From Lichenostomus cassidix (taxonomy: Eukaryota; Chordata; Aves; Passeriformes; Meliphagidae), in assembly GCA_008360975.2 (NCBI GenBank), contig CM039182.1, positions 51,534,491 through 51,598,490 on the forward strand: a stretch of 64,000 nucleotides of DNA, given 5' to 3'. The notes below the pieces were generated by a model, which saw only the letters and a list, made by a program, of their open reading frames with translations, was not told where the DNA came from and did not search any database. Each line of letters begins with the position of its first letter. Position 1 is the first letter of the stretch. A program made the translations under genes and the position numbers. Below, piece after piece: positions 41,798-55,100 of the stretch.

Positions 41798-44406
41798 AAC
41801 TGGGTAGTGCCTTCAGGGGCAGATCCAGTGGCACTGGGAGAGGATGGGACTCTGCAGCAACTGGCTGTGGCTAGAGACACAGGCGCTATACAAGGTAATG
41901 CTCACAGGGTAACAGACAAAAGGAATATACCAAATCATTTCCACCAGGATTAAAAAAAAAAGCACCAAAAAGCAGCAGTAGTGTCCTGGTTTTCCCACTG
42001 CAGCTCACTGCATATTTAACAGCAAGGAGGCCCCTGCAAATCATACATACAAATCATCCCGTATGGATGATGGGGAGCATGGTTAGGCAGCATAAATCAA
42101 CATCTAAAAATAACTTGAAAGGTCAGCTGGAGGTGTGGGTAGAAAAGGCTGATTTTAAAAACACAGCTAAATAGGGAAATGTAGCATTCCACAGCCACTT
42201 ATAAAAGCTAGCAGAGTTTTATCACTTGAGAAAGATAAAATTTCCCTTTTTACTGTATTTCTCAAGGAAGGCAAATGAAATACTCATAAGTTAGTCCTTA
42301 GCATCTATCATAAAACAGTAGTTAATACAGAGCTCCTGTTGCAGTAATAATTTAGGACTTTTAATAGCTTCTAAGTGTATGTAAATATAAGGTAAGAGTC
42401 TTCATTTTACTTTGATGTTTTCCAGTGATTGTGTACAGTGTCAGCGCACTTGATTTCATTTTGGGCCTTGGGTTGTTTTCTTCTCCTGCAAAGGGAGTTG
42501 ACCTGGGAAATTTCCTTCATGTTGCAATTGATTTTGTTAAGTAAATTCATCCAGAGGCCAGGGGCTTGCTTTTGTTCCCAGCTGACAGTCAACATTGAAG
42601 TAAGATTTTTTAGAGAGAGCAGTTGGAACTAGATGATGGTTTCTGGAATGCCTTGGGGTGATGCCCCATCCCACCAACCTTACCATCACTTGAAGCCCAC
42701 CATAGCATCAGGAAATGTGGTCCTGTGGTTTGTTGGAAAGGAAGGGGCTTGTGTGGGGAGAGCAATGCCATGGAAGGGCTGCACCTGACAAATCTGTACC
42801 TGAGACAGCTGCTGAATTTGCACAGGGACATCACTGAGGCCACTAACTGTTCCTGGAGGTACAGGTGCTCCTGTCCCTGATCCCAGCTGGATGTGAAGGG
42901 GGTTGCAGTGATTACTTGTGCGAAAACCAATGTACATGGCATTCATACCACAGGGGGATCTCTCTTCCCTGGGGGACATCGTTAGGGTTACAACAATGTC
43001 ACAGGAGCCCAAATAGCTTAAAGAGGTCCCATCACAAGGTGCCTGGGGAATTCTTGGTCTGTCTGCGGGTGCTCCAGGGTGCCAAGGAGAAACTTTGCAT
43101 TTCCAGACAAGTGCTCATTTTTCACATTCAGGGTTCAACATCTTCTGTTAGTATGACCACTGCCTGTCAAATAAGCAGTTATGATACTCTGCCTGTTGTT
43201 TCCTCCAAAGCTTCTCTATGAGAAAACACCTGAATCAGGACAAAGTGTGAAAATGTACCTGTGTCCTCCGTCTTGGTGGAAACTGTATACTCGTGAAATG
43301 TCAAACTGTGTATAACACTTAGCAAGAGTGCTTTGTAATGTTTTTTCACCACTGGTTCAAATTTTTATATTGGGATCCCATTTTCTAGCTTTCCTTTTGT
43401 AAGTGTTCCCTCTTTGTTCTGACATACAACTTTCAAGGCGCCTTTTTAAAATAATGAAGAAGATAATAGAAAAAAGGAAAGGTTTATACAAAAGAAAAAC
43501 ATGACACCTTCAAGTACCTTGTCAAATGGGCTGCATTAGGACCAAAGATGTTAAGCCTTGTTTTCTTGCTTTAAAGGAATAGGGTATTGATCACCACTTC
43601 CGCAGCCTCTTGTATAGAGAAGAGCTACAGAGCTCCATTCCTCACTGGGGCTGGGTCAGACCTCCACTGAGCCAAGAGAGCTTGGCAGGAGGGTGAGGCC
43701 TGTCCATAGAAAACCAAACTGAATATCAGGACCACGTATCACTTCAGGGCCAAACCTACAACCTCTCTTCCATATTGCACTTAATGCAATATCTAAACAG
43801 AGACACAGCCAAGAAAAAAGAAGCAAGTAGATTATATTTTGGCTCAGTGTCAGGAAAAAATATGATGATGAGAAGATGAGACATGATGAAATAACTTTTT
43901 TGTGTGAGGAAGTGTGTAGGCAGGCAGTGAGACTTTAAAACAGTAACACTTTTGGTTATGTATGACTTTAATTTTGCAGGGGAGTTGAAATCACTGAGCT
44001 TCCACGATATGCTTTGCTTTCTGCCATGCATCCTGCCTGTGTCTGATGTCTGATGTTCAGGTAGATCACCACCTGTGTTACCATGGCTGTGTAGATTGAG
44101 AATGTAGGGTTGGTGCAACCCCTTCTTTTTATGCAGGGAGAGAAAAGTGCAGTCATAGTAGTCTGTACCACTGTTGGTGGTCAAGCTAAGCCTCAACAGC
44201 ATCCAAAAATGGGTTTCCCAGGGGAAAAAATTGATAACTGGACACCTACCTGGTAAAAGACACACCACTTATTGCATTGCTGAAGTCAGCAAGCAAAATG
44301 TCTTCAGACAAGATTTGGGGCTGGTGCTTCATCAACTTTGCTGTCATCTCTAACATGGTGCAGATGGGGCTGTCTGGATGCACAGCAGCACAGGTCCTAT
44401 GACCTC

Positions 44407-44433
44407 TTTGTATCTCTTGCTTTGAGATACAAA
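44407..44433. repeat. Inverted repeat (hairpin 1)
   Basis: Perfect 10-bp arms (44407-44416 and 44424-44433; TTTGTATCTC and its complement) with a 7-base loop. Abuts hairpin 2. Confidence 0.9.
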
Positions 44434-44435
44434 GG

Positions 44436-44472
44436 TTTCACCTTGTTAACCTTTCTGATTAACAAGGTGAAA
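44436..44472. repeat. Inverted repeat (hairpin 2)
   Basis: Perfect 14-bp arms (44436-44449 and 44459-44472; TTTCACCTTGTTAA and its complement) around a 9-base loop. Confidence 0.92.
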
Positions 44473-44917
44473 ACCAGAAATCAGAACTGCCACAAACAAG
44501 TGGACTGGTAGATGTTCCTACACAGCCAATAGAGTACATCATTTCCAGTCAGGCTGAAATTTATCCAGACTCTTCTCCTTACCTCTCACAAGCTAGCTGG
44601 AGAGTGTGCATTTGCAACCACCATCAATGTTATCCTCATATTTTATTAAAGGGAATAATCAAAGTAGTTGTCTACAATGGTAGGAGGCTTGGCTCACATA
44701 CCTACGTTGCTTTTTTAATCCTACATTCCTAATAGTATTCTCCTTGAAATTAATGGGATGTTTAAATTGATTACACTGAGAATATAAAACAAGGCTAATG
44801 TTGAGTGATTTTTGAAAATCCCTCACAATAATCAGAGATCCTATGGATCCATTGCCCATTTTAGGCTGCTTTGTATTGATGCAATCAACTGAATACAAGG
44901 TATGATAACTTGGTTTT

Positions 44918-44923
44918 AATAAA
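44918..44923 (+). promoter_or_regulatory. Candidate distal poly(A) signal
   Basis: Exact AATAAA in TTTTAATAAACTGTC. No strong downstream element seen. Confidence 0.3.
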
Positions 44924-45596
44924 CTGTCAAGCAATATATCCATAGATACAGACGGTACCCTCATAGCATTGTAAAGTTACTCAACTATAAAAGCACTATT
45001 TGTAAAATAAGAAACTCTTGACTTTTATATGGTTTAATGGTTTATACTGTTGATCAAAGATTGTTTGTATATGAGCGATAAAAAATGAGGTGTATATTAT
45101 TCTTTTTAATTGTTTTTAATTTTTGGAGGACTTTTATTGTAATATACTGTTGTATTTGAGGGGAACAAAAAGCAGTGGCTAGCTTGTAGCTTGTAGACAG
45201 AGAAGAACTCATAATAAGGGTTCTTTACTGATGGACTTAGATTTTTTTTCTGGTAGAATTTGTCACCTTGGGGATTTATCCAGTGCTTAGTGAAGCTCGT
45301 AACAGCACTCTTTCCTCTCTCCAAGACTCTTTGGCTCTCTGCATGCACAGTGCTGGAGTTTGATGGTGTGAGCAATAATACAGGCAACACTTGTGGCCAT
45401 TGTAAGTGCAATATGAAAGCCCAGGTGCTGCTTATCAGGGCCCTAAAAAAAGCTGCTCCTTTACATGCCAGGTTCCCACTTCACTTCCATGGCAAGAGCA
45501 GAAGCAGAGTGAAAGCAATCCTTCAAAAGCTGATCCATGTGATGTGACATATGAAGCCATAGTGTTGGCCATTTCCATAGTGCATAGCTAAGGTGA

Positions 45597-45602
45597 AATA
45601 AA
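45597..45602 (+). promoter_or_regulatory. Candidate distal poly(A) signal
   Basis: Exact AATAAA followed about 20-35 bases later by TGGTGACTTAAATTGTTGT, a GT-containing stretch. Gives a 3' UTR of about 6.5 kb, similar to the long human transcript, which is why I favour it. Confidence 0.4.
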
Positions 45603-45921
45603 GTCTCAACCAGTCACTGGTGACTTAAATTGTTGTACTACACTAGGCAGAAAGAGAAATTCTGTTAGCAAAGGCAGTCAAATGAAGCCCCAGTGTACCC
45701 TGTGTATGGGTGTTTAATTATCCAACTGGTGGACCATGCAGCAGACAAAGATTAAAGGAATTGCAGGATCCTCAACATAACAGAGCAAAATACACTGCAT
45801 TGGCAACACAGTAAAGAAGAGAGGAGATGGAACTGTCAGTATGCATTCAGCCTGGATAGGTCCCTGGTATCACAATTAGTAAATGAAATAATTTTTGTCT
45901 TTATAGATGAATTTTGTACAC

Positions 45922-45938
45922 AGAAAAAAAAAAAAAAG
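45922..45938. repeat. Poly(A) run
   Basis: An A-tract of about 14 bases. No retroposed gene or SINE body recognised on its 5' side. Confidence 0.7.
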
Positions 45939-46108
45939 CCACAACAGCACCTTTCTCATTTTCATCTTTCCATCCAGTCCCTTCCAGTACGTAGACTGCA
46001 TGTTTTACCAGCTCAATCTATTTTATGCAGAAACAATGTAGTCTTAATCTTCATATTACTGGTTCTCAGAAATGTCTAATGCGTATTAATGCATGATATT
46101 TTTATTTT

Positions 46109-46129
46109 AATAAAAGTAATTAAATAAAT
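46109..46129 (+). promoter_or_regulatory. Candidate poly(A) signal pair
   Basis: Two AATAAA hexamers (46109-46114 and 46124-46129) followed by CTTGGTTTTTTGG, a T/GT-rich stretch. An alternative distal end for EGFR. Confidence 0.35.
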
Positions 46130-49100
46130 ACTTGGTTTTTTGGCACATGATTTCCTTCCCCCTGCTTTAGAGATCAGCTGACTTGAGAAGATACTAGACA
46201 AGTTAGTATTGCTATGAAGAAGAATAATTACTATCAAGAAGGAAATTGAAATATATATTGTACATCTGTGCACCTCCTCTGTGAAGATCAGAAAGAAAGT
46301 TGTAGATTTAAAAGTCTTTATCAGACAGGAAACTGCTGTTGTCTGTATCTGACAGAGGCAGAGCAATGCCTCTGTACAGACCCCAGAGAGGTGAGGATGC
46401 TGACTTGCTAAATCCCACTTTCAAAGCACCAAAAGCGAGGAACTTAAAATGAAGAATGGTGTAAGTGTAGAAAAGCGTGGGTGTTTGGGAAGGATGAGCA
46501 TTGAGAAATTCCACTGAGTTCAATGCAGTCAACTTCAAATAAACAGAAAAGTGACAGAGGGTGCAAGAATAGAAGACAGCCAAAGAACCACAGCTGCAGT
46601 TTAACCTCCATATCTGCGTGCACAGGATATGGCAAACTAAGATAAGATATAGAAAATTGCTATTAAAAGATAGGAGAGGAATACAAATCTCTTCCACAGG
46701 CTCCATCATTATCAACAGCAGCACTAAGCATGCCTCACCCTTTGGCACTCCTGACCTCAACCCAGGAGATCAACAAAGCCAGCCTCTGGGGAACTAATCT
46801 AAATGCCCAATAATTGCATCAGAACATGTCAGAAATGTGTAAGGCAGCCGATAAAAGAGGTAATGTGCCCTGACAAGGCCCACGGCTGGACCACCTACCA
46901 TGGCACCTGGGACAAACCCATGTGCCTCCTACAGCAGTGAACATGGAAGGGCTACACTATCACTCTTTTAGACAGTCACATTTCAGCAGTAACTGATCAC
47001 AAATGACCCTGTTTGTTCCTGTCCTAAGGCTCTGACCGGGGCAACACTTCTGCAGCAGCATTTCGTAAGGGGTGTTTGTACCAGGCATGGGTCTGGCAAG
47101 AAAGAGGGACCTTGAAATTGCCAAAGGCACGTGATGGGAGCAGCAGTGAAGGTGACTCAGATTCGTTACAGTGGCATTCCGTTTGCTATCAGAGATGGAC
47201 TCAGTTCTTGTGTCAGACATGCATCAGACCCATGGCAGGCCCCCAGGAGAGGTGCCACTGGCACAGCAGGCACAAAGGCACGTATCCTGCTCAGGGTGCT
47301 TAGTGGGGTGGCTGATGCTGCTCCCCACATCATGAGGTGGCTGGCTCAGAGCCCATCCATAAGTATATATGGGGAAGAAAGCCCCCAGTTCCACAATGTG
47401 AATTATTGCTGTCATTTATTTGAGAGAGGAGCTGGAATTACAGATCAGGTGATGCTTTAAATTGTTTGCTGGGAATTGAAATCTCTCTAATAAGCACCAT
47501 CTGTGTGAAGTTCAACACCAAAGCTCTTGTTGCAGAAATCCTTTTACTTGAAAATGTGTTTTCTTTCTTAAGAGAGCAGAAGAATGTTATTTAATGTGTG
47601 TGTTAACCTCAGAGACTGCTGCCTTCAGTGAGTTACAGCCCCGTGAAACTGAACTAGCTCAGAAATAGCGCAGTAGGCGTTTGTCGTCTTTATCATGTAT
47701 TGTATGCATGCACCTTTTTTCCCTTTTCTTTTTCAAAAGGGTACAGACTTATGGATTGCATTAGACTTCACACTGTCCCTCTCAGATAGGAGTGATGATG
47801 ATACAAGAGATGAATATCCTTGTCTCACAGACAGCTTTTATTTAGCAGTGTTTGTCTTGGCCCTGATTTAGCAAGCCAAAGTACAGCTAGTGAGGGCCAC
47901 AGCCGGTAGCATAGATTTCCATCTAGCTCTTGGAGCCCGTTAAATCATCAAAAGCTAAAGATCTCTGTGAATGTAATGGTCATAAGAAATACAGCAATGT
48001 ACAACCTCTACCACTGTCCATGGAGGCCAGGCCATGCTAGGTCAAACCGAGTGGGGTAGGCATAAATGTCATGGGAATGCAGCTCTGGCACAACATAGTG
48101 GTGGGATCCTTCAGGCACAGCCCTTGCCCCTGTAGCCAGACATCCTATGGGGTGCCTCGTAGAACACAGCTGCAGCTATTTGAGATTTCCAAAAGGAGTC
48201 CAAGCTTGCAAAACCTGTGTGGGACTACTCCTATTACCCCTGCTTCAAAGAGCAGCAGAAGGAAAGCTAATGGTGCCCTCTCTTGGAAGGAAGAAACTCT
48301 GTCCACAGCACACAGAGCTTTAAAATAGGTCTCCCAGCAAATGAAGCAGAAAAAATGAGCTTGCGTAGGCAATTTATTTTCCAGTCCATTTGGAGTACAG
48401 GTTCATGGTACATTTAATCCAACCTATGTATGGGATGCTGCTGGAAAGAGTCGCTGCACTGATCCAATGGAAAATTAATCCTTTTCTTTGGCAGCTTAGT
48501 TTTAGCAGACTTGCAAAACAATAGCGTGTACCAGAGAGCTGACTTCTGACATGACAATGTACATGCAAAGGACACGACCATGCCCCTCAACGACAGAGAT
48601 ACAAGTAATAGCATCATAACAAGTGTGACATCCTCCTGCCCTCAGAATCTGTTGAGCATGTTACTCTAAATAATTTTATTTCCCCAATTCTCAGTTATTG
48701 TGTTTCTTCCTGTCTTGCAAGAAAAGCAGCATTGTGCAGATGATGCTGTGAAGAATCTTAAAGTAATGCAAATGGGCTGTGTCACAACAAAGAGATTTAG
48801 GTTCATGTTTGGTTTGTGATCATTACATTGCTGGTAGGGACAATTCTTCATCCATCCATTTCCTATCTTATGGGAATGCTCCAGCATGGATTTAATGTAT
48901 TGTGGAAATAAAAAAGGCTATTTTCAGTAAATGGCAGTTTTAGAAAAGCCATGTTTTCACTTAATGCAAACACTACCTCCATATACTTTTAAAAATTAGT
49001 GTATTGGCCCCTGGGGCTTACTAATGCAAGGTTATTTCTAGCACTTGTATTATTGGTTTAGAATCCAGTGGGGATCTGCCTAAAAAATCTGGCCACTTTG

Positions 49101-52100
49101 TTTTGCTGCTGTGAATATTGATGCTGGAATAGATTTGTAAACAAGTGAGACTTCAAATTATTCTTGGGTTTAAGTGCTAAGCCAACAAACCTAGCTTCCA
49201 TCAGACATGAGTTGTATCAGTGGTGGAAAGTAGCAAAATGTATGTGTGCCAAAACCTGGGAACTTTAGGAGCAGAGAGCAATGGACATGCCCCCGAGGCA
49301 CGTGTCTGTAAGCAATATGTAACATCACAAGAGCACAAACACAGTTGCCCTCCTCCCAAAAGTCAGGCTGCTTTCTCCCCCATCCCATATCAAAGCCTGA
49401 TGAGGAACACTTTGTATACCAACAAGGCCTTCCCCCACCACAGGGGAGGCAGCAGCAAGGGACACCTTCAGAGTTACTTGATAGTCAGGCTGCCTCCAAT
49501 GGACACTTGAAACCAACACCAAAAGGCAAGCAGGCACCAGGAAATTCCTGGGAGAATCAGTGATCTACATGTAATTAAACCAAATGTGATGAGGCAATAG
49601 TTATTAGAGGTAACACTGATTCCAAATTCATCTTTGTAAGCAACCTTGTCAGAGTGCTAATTGCATTGGCTTTCTAATGCTTCCCTTTAATAGAAACTGG
49701 TGCAGATCAATAGGTCACTTCTCCCAGAGGGACAATACTCACTGGAAAGTTTAAAACAATTATTTAGCCAGAGATGAGCCCATTGAAATGTTGGTAGCTG
49801 GGCCAGTTCCATCAGAGGATTTCCACTAGCCTGGTTTACAAGGGGGAAGCCAGAAGAAGGAGACAAGAGGGTGTAGGTGGTACATTTAGATTATCCAAAG
49901 AAATCCTGGAGAGACCTTGGAGGGAGGTGACCCTGTCTGCTTCAAGGACCCTGGGAGGTAGGAGAGCTTGTTACACACAGGTAATAAAAACAACTTGGGG
50001 TTTTTTTACTTTAAAAAGAATGAGATAAAGAAACACAACTTTGTTTAGTGTGGGATGGCCTAAGTGGAGGGAGCAAATAGGTGCTGGCATGACTGTAAAG
50101 GGCTGTCAGGATAGAAGAATTGCATACTTTTTCAGGACTGGAAGAAAACATTGTGGAGCACTGAGCTAAGAAGGGACACGTCAGAGGCTGGTTGACTGAC
50201 TTGGGACAACAGGCATTTTCGTTAAAATAAATCTGCACCAGAATTTGGTCATGGTTGAATGACCAAAGACACATGCACAGAAAGAGCATTTTATTTCCTG
50301 AATTATTAAGTAGATCCCTTTGTACATGTCGTGATTTTGTTTTGCCACAAAGGTTTGAGCCCTCTAGAGAGGTTTTGGATGGAATTAGGTAGATTTGCTC
50401 CTTGGATGGTCTTGTGGACTTGTATTATTTAGTGGAGGAGGATGTAGCAAGGGGCCTATGGGGGAGTGCCATAGGAAGAGAAGTGACTGTAGGTCCTGCC
50501 TGGAAGTGAGAAGAAGAGGAAGCATGGGCTGTAGCAGGAGACAGTTCAGAGGAAGTACCTGTAGGAAGCCAGTTGTTGAGCCCATGCTTATGATTTTAGC
50601 TGAGGTGATGGCAGCCTTTTAAACAGTTCCTTTATTAAAGGGTCAGTGCAATTACACAAGTATTAGCTCTGTAGCTGAACCAAATACAGGCTGCAGGCTG
50701 TTCTGTGCACTGCACGCTTCCTAGCAAGGTTTTGTAGGTACTCAGCTCAGTGCTCTTTGAGATAGGCCTCTTAGATTTCGTGTGGAAATGAAGATCACTG
50801 TACCAAGAGTGCCCTCTGAAGAGAGATGCTGGATCTGTAGTCTTCTGGTCTCACCTTTACATGCAAAAAGGTTTGCACAGCAGGTAGAACAAGCCACAGG
50901 AGCATATATATCCTCTTGCAGGGTGCAATTTCCTATTTTTCAAGCCTATCAGCTGCTTACACAGAGAAGGTGTTACATCAAGGAGTTTTTAATGGGCTGA
51001 CAGATGATATTTTGTACTCAGTTCTGGGTTACTGTGTGTTGAAGTTATCATTCAAAATGTTTTCTCAAAACTTTCTTGAGTGAAAGACTGCTATTCTATT
51101 AATATTTATTTCAAACTCAGTTAATGAGCACGACTCCAACTTATGCTTTCTCACACCAAGAAATAAAAAAAAATTACCTAGAGGCTGTCAGAAAAGGAAT
51201 AAATAGGTTCATTATAAACTGAATTACCCCAAGACCATGGATGCCTTCTCTTTTACATGCTTTCATTGAGCACCTGCCTTTTAGCTCCTGGGAAAGATAT
51301 TTTGCTATATGGTCTGATGACACCAAGCCAGAATTTTAATAATACTGATGGAAATTTGAGGGAAACCCTGACTCCAGCCACTCTTGAAATATTTCTGGCA
51401 GGTCACTCCAGTTCACCAAGCAGAAGAGTTAGTCCCTGATGCTGGGACTGCTTCAGCTCTCCAATGAGTATAACATAATGGGGTCTGATTGGAACTCTGC
51501 TGGTTTACAGCCACTGAGCCAGCAGGGCTTTATATCAGTTTACTAATTTATGGCTACTCTTCTGTTCTATTGACTATGATTTTTGCCTTGAAATATCTAA
51601 CAGGGACATTCTTTTTATTGAAGATATAAATATAGAGAGAGGGACTGCTTACCCATAGGTGCTGAGAAATTAGTGCGCAATAAACTAATAGTGATAATTT
51701 ATAATATAATTTCAAGAAAAAGAGGGAGAACTATTTATGTAGTATAGATGCCTTCCCTCCAACATCATATTGCTTGACTATAAATATTTTAATACAGTTT
51801 GGGCTAAAGAGAATTCTTTTCTTTTCACTTTCCTGGGCCTTTTTTAATTTTGTAAATGAAATTTTACATTTACTTTTTTTCATTTTATAAAATTCTCACT
51901 CTGCACATTGCTGTGATTCAATACAAACTCAGTAACACCACTGGTTTGCTGTAATGGTGGGGTTTTGTCATAGTACTCTGGATGCTTTTTTTTATAGGGA
52001 AGGTGCATTTCACCCTATGCAGAAGCAATGCAGGCAAACAAAGTGACACACAGTTAAGTAAGCAGCAGTGGCTAAGATGAAGTCCAGTGGTTGCTGTTTG

Positions 52101-55100
52101 CACCTTCTCAAGGTATCCTCCGGTCTCAGCTGCACATTCAAATATGTAAATACCCCAAAACCTATTTTCAGCCATATAAGATCTTTCATAAACCCACTTG
52201 TATAGGTATAAAATTTTCTCATACTGCAGTGGTCTAATTCATGAAAACTTAATAAATTAGGCACATCAAGATTGCTGAGAGAATAACGTTATGTGATTTT
52301 ACTGAATATGAAAGTATACTATGTTGTGTGATGAAGGAGACTGCTGTTTGCCTTGTTCCATGCTTCAGTTCCTGTGGAAGCGTAGATAGTAGATAAAGAA
52401 TGACCTAATGAGTTCAACGAAAAGAAGGGAAAGTTTTTTTATTGAAACAGCAGGAAGCTCTGAGAATTAGACTCAAAGTTGTTGATGCTGAGCTCTTGTA
52501 TTTAAATGAATAAGATGCACTAGTGCACACTGTTTAGTACCTGACTCTTTAGATTTTGTTATTTTGTACCAGATTTCCTGGAATGAAGGCTTTGTCAAAC
52601 ATGCCAGGGGCAGAGCTGCTGACATCTTTTCAACCTTGAATGGTTAAGGAGTATTATACTAAGCAGAATGCCAGTGTGGGTTGCCTTTGTAGATGAGAAC
52701 ATTTAGCCCCACAGATCTTGTTCAATAAGTTCCATGCATTTTCTGGTTTCAAGGCTATGTTTCCATTGCTTATTGAAGTCAAGGAGTAACTCTGATGGAC
52801 TTACAGGGAATGAGTTTCTTTCACTTGGCCCATAGTGAAAGGCATAGCACTTGAGCCCAGCCTCCTCCTGCTTCAGCTGCACCCTTGGCAGTGCTGGTCT
52901 ATGGGAGAGTGGGCAGCATGGCAAAAGGAAGCAGCAGGCAAAGCAGATAAACTAATTACTGAAAATCTGGCAGCAAACTGAATTCATAGCAAACCACTTC
53001 AGTGCAGCATGCAAAACAAATAAGCTGAGAGAAATCCCACCTTTGTAACCATCAGCATGTTTAGCCAAAAAAAATTAAAAGGAAAAAAGGGAAAAAAAGA
53101 AAGAAAACAAGATTTTCATCTTCAAAGTCCTTTACAAACATTCACTAATTAACCATCTATGTCTGAGTATTGCAGCTATCATGGGAAGGGCCTTAGGGGA
53201 AATGGTAGCAAAACTTCTAAATATTCCTTTGAGATATCAGCTGAACCACAAATTTTTTTTTAACTCACCACTGAATGCAAAGCACTTCTATAAATACTTC
53301 AAATAGCACTAACTATGCTATTGAAATGCATAGGTGTGTATACAACCTGTGTAAAAAGTTATATATAATTTATGTCCCTCTTAAGTCTTTAAAGCATGAC
53401 TAACAGCACATCACCCTCCCTGTTGGAGTGAACTTCTCTGGGTGGGTCTGCAAAGACTTGCTTACAAGATTAACTCTGTAAAGTAGTCTCACAGAAGCTC
53501 GGTAAAGTTGTTCCTGGGGTAATACAAGCATGCAACCTCAGCATGAGCAAAGCCAAGATGAGTGCAAACTGGCCTTTTAAACCATTTCTCTTGTTGGCAC
53601 ACACTCGTAAGTTCTTCAGCTCTGCTGAGGTTACTACTCTCACTTGGTTCTTTTCTGGGCATCCTTACATCCTGGGGAAGGAACTACATGACTCACTTGA
53701 AGGCCCAAGTCAGAGTGTGCCCCAAGAAGCCTCACTACAGCAGGGTTTGCTGCCATGCCACCAATAACAGCATCAATCTTTTGTGCATGATATAAAAGCT
53801 GAGTTCAACTCACTAGCTTGTGATTGTAATCCAAAAGGTAAAACTGGAGTAAAATATGTATTTTTAAACTACACAAGTCTGTATATATTTCCTCTCAGAT
53901 GGACATCAAAAATACTGTATGGCATAATGTTATCCACTGATGAAGGCTCAGAGAAATATACTTCTGAGTAGCTCTCTTTTACAATGACATTTTGAATAGC
54001 CAGATCACTTATGACCCAGTTCTTCAAAGCACACATATACTTAGATATTTAGACAGTTTCCTAGCAGTTGGATTACCAGCTGACTCCCACTGCTTTTAAG
54101 ATGTAGTTCTGATTCATTTATGGAAACTTTGCTTTACCCTTTTCTCATAAATCTTCTTAGGCTGTTTTAAAAAAGTGGTCATAAAGTTCAGTTTCCCATT
54201 CAGTACTGAGCAATGTCTTCATGCAAGGTGTTTCTTCCTGCACTGAACTAATCTCTAGAAATTTATGACTTTCTCATATACTTTGTCAGCTGATACTATT
54301 GTAACTGCTTAAGAGTGACACAACTCTGCCAAAGACCATATTGCATAGTTAATTCCAAATGCAAATTCTTAAAGGCTTTGCCACAATAGAGTGGCAAAGT
54401 ACATGCCAGACTTGGACTCTATAAATACTCCAGTTCTTCAGTTTTTGAGCTTCTGCAGTGACCACCATGACAGAGTGACAAAATAATGATAAGCTGGACT
54501 GACAATTAAACCAGAACAGCAAGATTTGCTGTTTACTGTCCAGCCGCAATTTTCACCAGTTTCAGCAGTTTGTCAGTTAAGGGAAATTTTGCAAGTGAAA
54601 AGCTAGACCTATAAAGTTGCTAGTGAGTAACTGGAAATGTCAAACCTTTCCTCAGGCATGATTTGCTGATAGTGTTGTAAGCAAAGCAGAGTTCTCCAAA
54701 TGGGGTAAGGCATTCTCGGTTTTGTGGTGCACAAATGGCTAAAAGACACACACACTAAAGCACTAAATGGGCTATTATTAACGGGAATTTTCTCTTAAAC
54801 TTTCCTGTGGGAGGAAGAGTACATCTGTTGATACACTGAAAGCTTTTAAGCAGGCCTGCATACAGGGATGTCAGTGTTCATTACATTGACTTTCTGAAAT
54901 GTTTTCATTGAAGCTTTTATCTCAGCTCCACAAAAGGCAACCTTCACATCTTTTACGTCTTTGAGGCATATCAGTAACATTGTTTCCATCATATAACAGG
55001 TTTTCTCGTCTTTCAGCACCAAAAATTTCAGAGAGAAAACTTGAATTCACTCTTGAGTTCATGGCTGAAGGACATTTCCTTGCCTCTTATAAACCCACAC

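Larger units (their letters stand above)
39053..45602 (+). other. EGFR: Probable EGFR 3' UTR
   Basis: About 6.5 kb of AT-rich noncoding sequence after the stop, collinear with the long 3' UTR known for mammalian EGFR. Contains several ATTAAA or AATAAA hexamers (39961, 41792, 44918, 45597), a small palindrome at 39382-39398 and a double hairpin at 44407-44472. No splice structure, recognised transposon or coding feature. The 3' limit is inferred; shorter transcripts are possible. Confidence 0.55.

Noticed and set aside
43756..44268. 170-codon minus-strand open frame in the 3' UTR
   Set aside because: No recognisable domain; one of several overlapping frames in AT-rich noncoding DNA.
45922..45938. 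A-run taken as the tail of a processed pseudogene
   Set aside because: No coding remnant or target-site duplication recognised upstream.
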